NCBI GenBank assembly: GCA_904502055.1
Contig: CAJGDZ010000110.1
Span: forward strand, 1-5,820
Source: an uncultured Clostridia bacterium
Lineage (GTDB): Bacteria > Bacillota > Clostridia > Oscillospirales > CAG-272
Length of the DNA stretch: 5,820 bases
Reading direction: 5' to 3'
The notes beneath the pieces are model-generated. The model saw nothing but the letters and a program-made list of their open reading frames with translations. It was not told the DNA's origin and ran no database searches. The position numbers were made by a program, and so were the translations under genes. This document shows, one piece after another, positions 1 to 5,795 of the stretch. Position 1 is the stretch's first letter. Each line of letters opens with the position of its first letter.

Positions 1-20
1 CCTTCTCACGCGTGAGAAGG
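1..20. repeat. Perfect 20-bp palindrome
   Basis: The first ten bases (CCTTCTCACG) are followed by their exact reverse complement. As a single strand this can form an 8-bp stem (1-8 with 13-20) and a CGCG loop. No T-run follows on either strand inside the window, so it does not look like an intrinsic terminator. It starts at the window edge, so its outer context is unseen. It is the first of a chain of hairpins that fills the left flank. Confidence 0.75.
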
Positions 21-33
21 TCTCGGGCGCGCG

Positions 34-84
34 AGGTCAGCAAGCCGAAAAGAGAGCAAGCTCTCTTTGTCGGATTGCCGACCT
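34..84. repeat. Long imperfect hairpin with AGAGAGC core
   Basis: This 51-base stretch folds almost end to end. AGGTC 34-38 pairs with GACCT 80-84, GCAA 40-43 with TTGC 75-78, CCGA 45-48 with TCGG 70-73, and AAAGAGAGC 49-57 with GCTCTCTTT 60-68. The only interruptions are two single mismatches (39/79 and 44/74) and a bulged G at 69. The apical arms are separated by two bases, so the real loop is probably CAAG 57-60. The apical 25 bases (47-71) recur at 5796-5820. No reading frame of interest crosses it. It resembles a repetitive extragenic palindrome more than a terminator. Confidence 0.7.
47..71 (+). repeat. 25-bp dispersed repeat, left copy
   Basis: These 25 bases match 5796-5820 in direct orientation with one difference (A58 against G5807), which falls in the loop of the palindromic core. 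The core reads AAAGAGAGC, two bases, GCTCTCTTT. Because the core is a palindrome, the inverted match covers it too; the flanking GA and GTC favour the direct alignment. The right copy is cut by the end of the window, so the full repeat may be longer. Confidence 0.75.
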
Positions 85-90
85 TGCGCT

Positions 91-116
91 GACGGGAAGC
101 CTTGCGGCTTTCCGTC
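91..116. repeat. 11-bp stem hairpin
   Basis: GACGGGAAGCC (91-101) pairs with GGCTTTCCGTC (106-116) around a TTGC loop, with one G-T wobble (96/111). No T-tract follows on either strand. Its inner bases, read on the minus strand as GCCGCAAG (108-101), recur at 5778-5785 in the right flank, where a smaller hairpin sits at the matching place between the other shared blocks. Confidence 0.65.
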
Positions 117-133
117 TAAAATGACGTAAAGTT
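117..133 (-). repeat. 17-bp inverted flank repeat, left copy
   Basis: AAAATGACGTAAAGTTT is the reverse complement of 5759-5775 at 16 of 17 positions. It belongs to the set of blocks shared in mirrored order between the two flanks of the operon. Confidence 0.7.
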
Positions 134-164
134 TAAGCGAACCAATGCAGTGAGAGTTTAGGTC

Positions 165-226
165 AAGCCTTTTTAAAGGCTTGCGCGGTCGAGGCGCGAA
201 GCCTCGTCGCCCGTCGCAACGGGCGA
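165..226. repeat. Three adjacent hairpins
   Basis: Three perfect stems follow closely. AAGCCTTT 165-172 pairs with AAAGGCTT 175-182. CGAGGC 190-195 pairs with GCCTCG 201-206 around GCGAA. TCGCCCGT 207-214 pairs with ACGGGCGA 219-226 around CGCA, directly abutting the previous stem. None is followed by a T-tract on either strand. With the hairpins at 1-20, 34-84 and 91-116 they make almost the entire left flank foldable. I see no open reading frame or known RNA family in 1-230. Confidence 0.65.
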
Positions 227-230
227 AACT

Positions 231-248
231 CCCCGACAAACTTCAATT
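231..248 (-). repeat. 18-bp perfect inverted repeat, left copy
   Basis: CCCCGACAAACTTCAATT is the exact reverse complement of 5654-5671. It lies immediately beyond the T-run of the operon terminator, so it marks the downstream limit of the transcription unit. The match ends at 248 on the inner side; on the outer side it weakens after one mismatch, with four more matching bases. Confidence 0.8.
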
Positions 249-280
249 AAAAAAACAGGCGGCCGTGCGGCCGCCTGTTT
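249..280 (-). terminator. Intrinsic terminator of the ABC operon
   Basis: On the minus strand a perfect 12-bp GC-rich stem is formed by 280-269 and 264-253 around the loop GCAC, and is followed by a run of T (7 in a row at 255-249, the first three inside the stem). It begins 8 bases after the TGA stop of the DUF4340 gene, exactly where an operon-ending terminator is expected. On the plus strand no comparable T-run follows the stem, so it acts for the minus-strand operon. Confidence 0.9.
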
Positions 281-288
281 GCGGATAT

Positions 289-2064
289 TCAGGAAATGGG
301 CTCGCCGCGCCACAGGCGCATCGCGTAGTCGACCGTGGTATCTACGGCGGTTGTCAGCACGTAGAATTCGCCGCCGCCGTTGATGGTGAGGTAAGACTCG
401 GTCTCGCCCAGCTCATAGAAGGCGTAGACGTTGTCGATACCGGGGGTCTTATCGGTGGGCTTGGTCTTAACGCGGAAGCTGAGCTGACGCTTGTCGGCGT
501 TTGCGGAGAGGGCGTCCAGCTCCTCGCGTGTGCGGTCGGCCTCGTCAAAGAGAACGCCGTACAGCATATGGCGGTAAAGCTCCTTGAACTGTGCAACGCT
601 TACACGCCGTACCTCGTCGCCCATCCGGGCGGTGATGGTCTCCACGTCGTCCTTACCGACCGTGAAGTCCAGGGTGATCTTGCCTTGGGGGGACTCAATT
701 TCCATTTGCTCGAGCAGCATAATGTTGATATGGAAGTAAAATTCCTCCACCCAGTCGATCTTGTCCCAGCCCATAAAGGGAAGGGAGGCCGCGCCGACCT
801 CCAAGAGGAAGTCCAGCGCGCGAAGCGGCAGATAGGTCTTTCCGTCCTCGCTGATCTCCACCTCGGGGTGCACGTAGTAGGTGCCGCGCTCGGTGATGGG
901 GCTAAACCAGAAGCGGTTGCGGAGCTGATAGGTCTTGCCGCTCTCAGTGACCGTGAAATCGTAGGACAAAAGCTTTTGCGGCTTATCCAGACCGTGATCG
1001 GCCAGCGCCCTATCGGTGACGCCCAGCTTAACGACACGGGCGTTTTCAAGGTTGGCCAGCTTTTCCATCGTTGAGGTGACCGCCACCGATTCGGGGACGT
1101 ACCCCAGCAGCTCCTCGTCGATCATTTTGTAGGACTGCGTCTGATATTCGGTGTTTTCGCGCTCCTCATAGGGCCAGAAGGTCAGCGCGGTCACCGGTGA
1201 AGCCGTGGGCGTGCCGTCCTCGGCGTAGGTGTAGTCAAACACGCGGAAATTCTTGACCTCGGGATAGTTGTTGGCGTTGGTGCCGTATGCCAGAAGCGGC
1301 GTGATATAGGACTCGATGGGCTCCAGCAGCATGGAGTAGTAGCCGTTGATGATATATACCGTGTTTCGTCCGGCAAACTGCGCGTAGTAGCCGTTGCCCG
1401 ACACGATGGGGTTGCCGATGTGGACGGTGTAGACCTTGCCTGCCAGCGAGGTGACGGTGACGGTGGCCTTCGGCTTGTCCAGACCGTACTCGGCAAGCCC
1501 GTATTTCGCGACGGTCTTGGCCGAAAAGCGTCCGTTTTCCATAACCACCATACTGCCGCAAAGGCTGGCAAGGTAGGCAAAGCTGTTCTGATCGTAGGCG
1601 ACCGTCTCAAAGCCGTCCAGCACCATTTTGCTGTCCTTGCGTTCAAAGGTGTAGCTGCTGTGTTCATTGGTGACGCGCAGGGTCTTTATGGCCGCGCTCT
1701 CGACGGTGGGGAAGATGAGCAGGCGGTTGTACTGCGAGACCGACTCGCCGTCATCGGTGTCCACCGCGGCGTAGACCTGAGCCTTGCCGGCGGCCGAGAC
1801 CGAGACCCAGGTGCCGAGGTCGGTCACAAAATATTCCTTGCCGTCCTCAATGACGGTGTCCAGCATATAGCCGTCGGCGGTGAACAGTGCGTACGCGCCG
1901 CCCTCTCGCTTGACCTTGTAAAGCGTGCCGTCGGTGTCGGTAAAGTCAAAGATCGAGACCAGGTAATTCACCGTGACGAGCGCGGCGATCAGAAGCACGA
2001 TGGCGCACGCGATCACGATCACGGTCTTTTTCTGGCGTCCTGCCAGCGTTTTGCTTGCGCTCAT
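289..2064 (-). CDS. DUF4340 domain-containing membrane-anchored protein
   Basis: This 591-residue protein has a short basic N-terminus (K12, K13), one membrane segment at about residues 14-36, and then a long, mostly polar part predicted outside the membrane. That part resembles the DUF4340 family, found beside GldG-like ABC accessory genes; its biochemical role is not known. The best family signature is around 184-240: TVAKYGLAEYGLDKP, then a GKVYTVHIG strand and YYAQFAGRNTVYII. A second, weaker copy occurs near 333-405 (ADHGLDKP at 355-362), and 490-575 looks like a third, degenerate copy. The ATG overlaps the upstream stop as ATGA, and AAGGAG sits 9 bases upstream inside the previous gene, so translation is probably coupled. 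It is the last gene, followed by a terminator. It could be a structural or substrate-binding partner of the transporter; no catalytic motif is visible. The family call is from recall of sequence style, not a profile search. Confidence 0.85.
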   Translation of the reverse strand: MSASKTLAGRQKKTVIVIACAIVLLIAALVTVNYLVSIFDFTDTDGTLYKVKREGGAYALFTADGYMLDTVIEDGKEYFVTDLGTWVSVSAAGKAQVYAAVDTDDGESVSQYNRLLIFPTVESAAIKTLRVTNEHSSYTFERKDSKMVLDGFETVAYDQNSFAYLASLCGSMVVMENGRFSAKTVAKYGLAEYGLDKPKATVTVTSLAGKVYTVHIGNPIVSGNGYYAQFAGRNTVYIINGYYSMLLEPIESYITPLLAYGTNANNYPEVKNFRVFDYTYAEDGTPTASPVTALTFWPYEERENTEYQTQSYKMIDEELLGYVPESVAVTSTMEKLANLENARVVKLGVTDRALADHGLDKPQKLLSYDFTVTESGKTYQLRNRFWFSPITERGTYYVHPEVEISEDGKTYLPLRALDFLLEVGAASLPFMGWDKIDWVEEFYFHINIMLLEQMEIESPQGKITLDFTVGKDDVETITARMGDEVRRVSVAQFKELYRHMLYGVLFDEADRTREELDALSANADKRQLSFRVKTKPTDKTPGIDNVYAFYELGETESYLTINGGGEFYVLTTAVDTTVDYAMRLWRGEPIS

Positions 2065-3695
2065 TTATTTTTTCTCCTTACGATGACGTAAAGCCCGACC
2101 GCCGAGAACAGTACCACGGGAAGCGCGGTCAACCAAGCGGTGAAGCGGTTGGCGCGCTCCTGGGTCAGCGAATCGATGGTGAGATCGGCGAAGGGGATAT
2201 AGGGCACGTACGAGGGCACGGCATCCTTACCCATCTGGTAGAAGGCCTGCATAAGCACCTCGCTGTTGCCGTAAACGTCGGAATTCAGAATGGCCTCGGT
2301 GGCAAAGTCGGCCGAGCCGCACGCAAGCACGTAGGAGCTCTGGTCAGCAAAGAACCAGCCGTTGTTGTCCTCCTGCACCTGACGGGGCTGAATGGACAGC
2401 ATCATAAGACCGAAGGTGTTGTTGGCGTCGGCCGCGGCGACCTCACGTCCGCCGGCCAAGGCCTTGGCCTCGGTGCTCGAGGACATCACGCGGAACACCT
2501 GTCTGGTTTCGGCGCCCAGCGTCTTGTAAGCGTAGGAGAAGGCCTCGCCGCTGTCCTCGTCGACCACGGTTGCCACGTCATAGGCATCGGCAAACGAAAG
2601 CGACATGGCGTTCTTGAAGACCGTTTTTTGGGGAACCGGCATTTTGCGGAGCTCGCTTGTGAGCGACGAGCCCATGCCGTATTTTTCGTACTGCGCAAAG
2701 AAGGTGTGACCGTTTGCGGTCAGCGAGTTCTTGGCGTTCTCGGCAATGACGTAGGACTCGCCCTCCTCGGTGCGGTCAAACGCAATGCCCCATTGCGCGA
2801 GATACTTCTCAATGTTGGGGAGCGTGGGGCACTCGGGGGACATAATGACCATCAGCGAGTGGTTGTCGGTAGCCAAAAACTCGTCGATGATGGCGATCTC
2901 GGAGACGTCCGAAATGCCGTCGTCGGTCGAGCGGAAGTCGGTGGTGGGCTGGTAGGACACCAGCATACGGCAGGCCTCGGGAATGCCGTCGTTCACAAGG
3001 TCGGAGATGATCTCGATCTTGTAGCCCGCCTGCTCAAAGAGGTAGCCGAGCGAGGGATCCTTGTAGGTCTCGCCGTGTCCCATCAGGATGCCGACCACGG
3101 GCTTCTGAACCTGTGTGACGGCCAGGATGGCGGACGAGAAGCGCTTGTCGCCGCAATAAGCGAAGGGCGAGGTCGCGCCCGAGGAGATCATAAAGAAGTC
3201 CTCCACGTTATATACGCGGTACTCGTCGCCGCTTCCCGCCACAATGACGTCGGTATTGATGAACGCGGTGTTCACCGAGGTCTTGTAGGGGTTGAGCGCG
3301 GACGGGTTCTGATAAATGTCAAGATATTCGACCGAAATGCGGTCGGGGTAGTGCGCCTGAAGCTCAAGCGCGGTGGTCAGCACGTACTTGCTGTACGAGC
3401 CGCCCATCAGGTTGTCGTAGGCGTCGCAGAACTTGATGGTGACGCGCGATTTTTCGCCCTCTGCCGCCTCGCGCTCGGTGAGCGAGGCAAAGGTCTCGTC
3501 CAAAAGCGTAAAGCAGGGGTCGGAAACGGTGAACATACTCTCCTTGGTCATATCGATGTACCAAAGGTATTTGCCGGCCAGTGCGGTGATGATGACGTTG
3601 GCCAGAAGAACGGCCGCGATCAAAAGAACGGTGATGGCCACCGACATGCTTCCGTAGCGGAAGCGGCGGGTGCGTGTAAAGCTTGCTCTGTTCAT
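2061..3695 (-). CDS. GldG-like ABC transporter auxiliary protein
   Basis: This 544-residue protein matches the pattern of the GldG / ABC_transp_aux family. It has a basic N-terminus (residues 1-14), a membrane segment at about 18-40, a large domain predicted outside the cell, and a second membrane segment at about 518-538 ending in RRKNK. Just after the first segment is YIDMTKESMFTVSD (46-59), equivalent to the D-[LM]-T-x(4)-[FY]-T-[LV]-S stretch typical of GldG. A GHGE motif (206-209) follows a hydrophobic strand (VVGILM), another family hallmark. AAAGGAGG with 6 bases of spacing supports the ATG at 3695. The gene starts 15 bases after the permease stop and overlaps the DUF4340 start by 4 bases. 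In Bacteroidetes GldG works with GldA and GldF in gliding; here no other gliding gene is present, so a role in export or envelope remodelling with the adjacent transporter is inferred. Not frameshifted or truncated. Confidence 0.9.
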   Translation of the reverse strand: MNRASFTRTRRFRYGSMSVAITVLLIAAVLLANVIITALAGKYLWYIDMTKESMFTVSDPCFTLLDETFASLTEREAAEGEKSRVTIKFCDAYDNLMGGSYSKYVLTTALELQAHYPDRISVEYLDIYQNPSALNPYKTSVNTAFINTDVIVAGSGDEYRVYNVEDFFMISSGATSPFAYCGDKRFSSAILAVTQVQKPVVGILMGHGETYKDPSLGYLFEQAGYKIEIISDLVNDGIPEACRMLVSYQPTTDFRSTDDGISDVSEIAIIDEFLATDNHSLMVIMSPECPTLPNIEKYLAQWGIAFDRTEEGESYVIAENAKNSLTANGHTFFAQYEKYGMGSSLTSELRKMPVPQKTVFKNAMSLSFADAYDVATVVDEDSGEAFSYAYKTLGAETRQVFRVMSSSTEAKALAGGREVAAADANNTFGLMMLSIQPRQVQEDNNGWFFADQSSYVLACGSADFATEAILNSDVYGNSEVLMQAFYQMGKDAVPSYVPYIPFADLTIDSLTQERANRFTAWLTALPVVLFSAVGLYVIVRRKNK

Positions 3696-3710
3696 TTGGC
3701 TCCTCCTTTC

Positions 3711-4490
3711 TTAACCCCAGCGTCTCTTCTCGTACACGCGTACCGTGAGGAACACGAATACGAAGGTGAGCGAGAGGTAGTAGAAGAGTGCCGCAAAGTC
3801 GAATTTGCCGATGAAGAAGTTGTTAAAGCGGCTGAGGACCGAGATCCAGTCGATCACGCTTCTCACGGCAAAGCTGCCAATGAGGCGCGTGCCCTCGGCA
3901 TCGCTTCCGATCTGGTTGACAAAGCTGAGCACCACCATCAGCACCACAACGCCGATGGTCGAGACCGCGGCGGCCAGCTGGCTTTCGGTGAGTGCCGAGA
4001 TAAAGATGCCGATCGCGATAAACACCGCGCCGATGAGCACCACGCCGATCAGCGCGCCCACGATCTGCGAGCCGACGGGGCCGATGTTGGCCGCCTGTGC
4101 CGCGTACTGCGCCGCCGCCTTTTCCTCGCCCGCTACCGAAAGCAGCGGAATGAGGTTGATGCAGGAGAGCAGGACCGAGCCGGCGAACATGGTGAGCGCG
4201 GCGAGATATTTGCCCAGCACCATACCCGGGATGGATATGGGGGCGGTCAAAAGCAGCTGCTCGGTGCGCATCTTACGCTCCTCGGCAAAGGAGCGCATGG
4301 TCAGAAGCGGAATGAGGATGGCAAAGGCGAAGATCATATAGTAGAAGTAAGGCGAGAGATCGTAGCTATTTGCGTGGAAGGTGGTGTAGCAGAACACCAG
4401 CGCCGAAAGAGCCAGAAAGACGCCCATATAAATGTAACCGATGGGGCCCGTAAAGTACGCCCGCATCTCTTTTTTGTAAATGGCCAGCAT
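3711..4490 (-). CDS. ABC-2 type permease, GldF-like
   Basis: This 259-residue integral membrane protein is the transmembrane subunit of the transporter. It opens with the amphipathic MLAIYKKEMRAYFTGPIGYI, typical of ABC-2 permeases of the GldF/NosY kind. Six membrane segments are likely, at about 17-37, 47-66, 94-118, 141-165, 170-191 and 232-251. Between the second and third lies PLLTMRSFAEER (61-72) followed by TEQLLLTAP (76-84), the conserved cytoplasmic stretch of this family and probably a contact with the ATPase. An alanine-rich loop (119-140) separates segments three and four. Six segments in about 260 residues is normal for a half-transporter that dimerises. GGAGG sits 6 bases before the ATG, next to the ATPase stop, only 11 bases separating the genes. 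The substrate cannot be told from the sequence. Confidence 0.92.
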   Translation of the reverse strand: MLAIYKKEMRAYFTGPIGYIYMGVFLALSALVFCYTTFHANSYDLSPYFYYMIFAFAILIPLLTMRSFAEERKMRTEQLLLTAPISIPGMVLGKYLAALTMFAGSVLLSCINLIPLLSVAGEEKAAAQYAAQAANIGPVGSQIVGALIGVVLIGAVFIAIGIFISALTESQLAAAVSTIGVVVLMVVLSFVNQIGSDAEGTRLIGSFAVRSVIDWISVLSRFNNFFIGKFDFAALFYYLSLTFVFVFLTVRVYEKRRWG

Positions 4491-4501
4491 CTTTTTCCTC
4501 C

Positions 4502-5560
4502 TTACTTGCTCTCAAGGTTTTCCGAGGTCTTGCGGAGCATTTCGCTCGCAAGCTCCTTCTCAATTGCGCCCTTGGTGCCTGCCGTGATTTCCTTGCCGCG
4601 GCGCTTGGCCGAGGGACGCGTGGGCTTGCTTGTGGTGTCCACGATGGTAATGAAAATGTCCTCAAGGCTCATGCCCAGCGCCTCAAGTCCCACGATCGCC
4701 CAGCCGCGGGCGGCCATCGTGAAGAACAGATTTTTGCGAATGTCCGCGCCCGCCTTGCACTCCACAAGGTAGGCGTAGGCGTCACCGTCGCGCTCGGCGA
4801 GCACCTCGGCGTAGACCACGCCGGGGATCTCCTTCAGCGCCGTGAGCACCTCGGCCTTTTGGCCGCAGATCTTGATCGAAAGGCGTCTGCCTGCCTGCAC
4901 CGCGTGCGCGAGGTTTTCGGCCTGCTCGTTCGCCACAAGGCGACCCTTGTTGACAATGAGGATACGGTCACACACCGCCTGCACCTCGCCGAGAATGTGG
5001 GTGGAGAGGATGACGGTGTGATCCTTGCCGAGCGTGCGGATGAGATTGCGGATCTCGATGATCTGCTTGGGGTCAAGGCCTACCGTCGGCTCGTCGAAGA
5101 TGATGACCTTGGGGTTGCCCACAAGCGCTTGCGCGATGCCCACTCTCTGGCGGTAGCCCTTGGAGAGGTGACCGATGAGGCGCCCACGCACGTCGGCGAT
5201 CTTGACCACGTCACACACCTCGCTCAGATGCTTCTCGCGGTTTAAGGTACAGCCCTTGAGCTCGTAAGTAAAGTTCAGATACTCGTCTACCGTCATATCC
5301 GGATAGAGCGGCGGCTGCTCCGGCAGGTAGCCCACCAGCTTTTTGGCCTTCAGTGGCTCATCCAGCACGCTGTGCCCGCCGATCTCCACAACGCCCGAGG
5401 TGGCGGAGAGATAGCCGGTCAGAATGTTCATCATGGTGCTCTTTCCGGCGCCGTTCGGACCCAAAAGTCCCACGATCTCGCCCGCTTCGATCTCGAAGCT
5501 GACGTCGTCGACCGCCGAAAGATTGCCGTAATTTTTTACAAGATGCTCGATCTTTATCAT
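4502..5560 (-). CDS. ABC transporter ATP-binding protein, GldA-like
   Basis: This 352-residue cytoplasmic ATPase should power the permease encoded next. All nucleotide-binding motifs are intact: Walker A GPNGAGKST (34-42), Q-loop Q82 in LPEQPPLYPDMTV, signature LSKGYRQR (132-139), Walker B KVIIFDEPT (151-159), D-loop GLDP (161-164) and switch H188 in STH. The LSKGY form of the signature, in place of LSGGQ, is common in ATPases of ABC-2 exporters. Residues about 225-305 form a DUF4162-like C-terminal domain that ends in MSLEDIFI. A further tail of about 43 residues (310-352), rich in K, R and E, goes beyond the usual end of the family. The ATG at 5560 has GGAAAGGA 8 bases upstream and a promoter just before that. 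It is the first gene of the operon. Closest functional analogues are GldA and other ABC-2 exporter ATPases; function as an exporter is inferred from family. Confidence 0.95.
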   Translation of the reverse strand: MIKIEHLVKNYGNLSAVDDVSFEIEAGEIVGLLGPNGAGKSTMMNILTGYLSATSGVVEIGGHSVLDEPLKAKKLVGYLPEQPPLYPDMTVDEYLNFTYELKGCTLNREKHLSEVCDVVKIADVRGRLIGHLSKGYRQRVGIAQALVGNPKVIIFDEPTVGLDPKQIIEIRNLIRTLGKDHTVILSTHILGEVQAVCDRILIVNKGRLVANEQAENLAHAVQAGRRLSIKICGQKAEVLTALKEIPGVVYAEVLAERDGDAYAYLVECKAGADIRKNLFFTMAARGWAIVGLEALGMSLEDIFITIVDTTSKPTRPSAKRRGKEITAGTKGAIEKELASEMLRKTSENLESK

Positions 5561-5592
5561 AAAAACGATCCTTTCCGTGTAAATATCGTATT

Positions 5593-5624
5593 ATTATACC
5601 ACGTATTTATAACCATTTTGTGAA
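5593..5624 (-). promoter_or_regulatory. Extended -10 promoter of the operon
   Basis: On the minus strand a perfect TATAAT (5598-5593) is preceded by TGG, giving the extended -10 form TGNTATAAT. The best -35-like hexamer is TTCACA (5624-5619), but its 20-base spacer is longer than ideal, so the extended -10 may carry most of the activity. Transcription would start near 5586, giving a leader of about 25 bases that holds the GGAAAGGA ribosome site. The leader is too short for a riboswitch. No clear operator palindrome overlaps the -10. Confidence 0.75.
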
Positions 5625-5646
5625 CATAAGGTGTGTGTTTGGGGAG

Positions 5647-5660
5647 AATTGAAAATTGAA
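5647..5660. repeat. Tandem AATTGAA duplication
   Basis: The heptamer AATTGAA occurs twice in perfect tandem (5647-5653 and 5654-5660). The second copy is the inner end of the 18-bp inverted repeat. The left flank has only one copy of the heptamer, so this may be a small slip or a duplicated end. Confidence 0.6.
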
Positions 5661-5671
5661 GTTTGTCGGGG
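5654..5671 (+). repeat. 18-bp perfect inverted repeat, right copy
   Basis: AATTGAAGTTTGTCGGGG is the exact reverse complement of 231-248. It lies about 30 bases upstream of the -35-like hexamer of the operon promoter. With the left copy, it encloses the promoter, four genes and terminator. Confidence 0.8.
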
Positions 5672-5707
5672 TGTTTAAGTTTGCAAAGGGGAACGTGCCT
5701 CCGGCGG

Positions 5708-5729
5708 GGAACTTTTTGAAAAAAGTTCC
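5708..5729. repeat. Hairpin GGAACTTTT / AAAAGTTCC
   Basis: A perfect 9-bp stem (5708-5716 with 5721-5729) encloses the loop TGAA. It is embedded in a sequence beginning GGGGAACGTGCCTCCGGCGG at 5688, in which GGGGAAC occurs twice (5688-5694, 5706-5712). I recall similar GAACTTTTTGAAAAAAGTTC stretches as common intergenic repeats in gut Clostridia, but cannot verify this here. No T-run directly follows on either strand, so terminator function is doubtful. Confidence 0.55.
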
Positions 5730-5758
5730 ACAAAAACTTTTGCTGAATGGGTCTGCAC

Positions 5759-5775
5759 AAACTTCACGTCATTTT
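5759..5775 (+). repeat. 17-bp inverted flank repeat, right copy
   Basis: AAACTTCACGTCATTTT matches the reverse complement of 117-133 at 16 of 17 positions, the difference being C5764. It is followed two bases later by GCCGCAAG (5778-5785), which is also the next shared block in the left flank read on the opposite strand. CCGCA 5779-5783 and TGCGG 5792-5796 can form a small hairpin here. Confidence 0.7.
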
Positions 5776-5795
5776 GTGCCGCAAGCCTCGATGCG

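Noticed and set aside
6..239. A 77-codon open frame on the minus strand in the left flank
   Set aside because: It consists almost wholly of hairpin repeat sequence and lies beyond the operon terminator; its composition (R, P, S rich) looks like translated repeat DNA.
1..250. CRISPR array or tRNA in the left flank
   Set aside because: The hairpins differ in sequence and spacing, so there is no regular repeat-spacer pattern, and no cloverleaf with a T-arm GTTCGA-type motif is visible.
181..1074. A 297-codon open frame on the plus strand
   Set aside because: It is also in antisense codon register with the DUF4340 gene, begins within the hairpin flank, crosses the terminator, and has no recognisable motif.
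1420..2091. A 223-codon open frame on the plus strand
   Set aside because: Antisense shadow of the first part of the DUF4340 gene in the same codon register, with no family resemblance.
2055..4772. A 905-codon open frame on the plus strand
   Set aside because: It runs antisense to the GldG-like and permease genes in exact codon register. It stays open because those genes avoid TTA, CTA and TCA, whose complements are stops. The translation is rich in H, G, R and V with no domain, and the minus-strand genes have intact motifs and ribosome sites.
5708..5729. Terminator of a gene to the right of the window
   Set aside because: The stem is AT-rich and is not followed directly by a T-run on either strand, and no stop codon of an adjacent gene is visible.
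5557..5760. A 67-codon open frame on the minus strand upstream of the ATPase
   Set aside because: It runs through the promoter and the repeat, overlaps the ATPase start codon, and has no ribosome site or domain. A leader peptide is possible in principle but the predicted transcript would start inside it.
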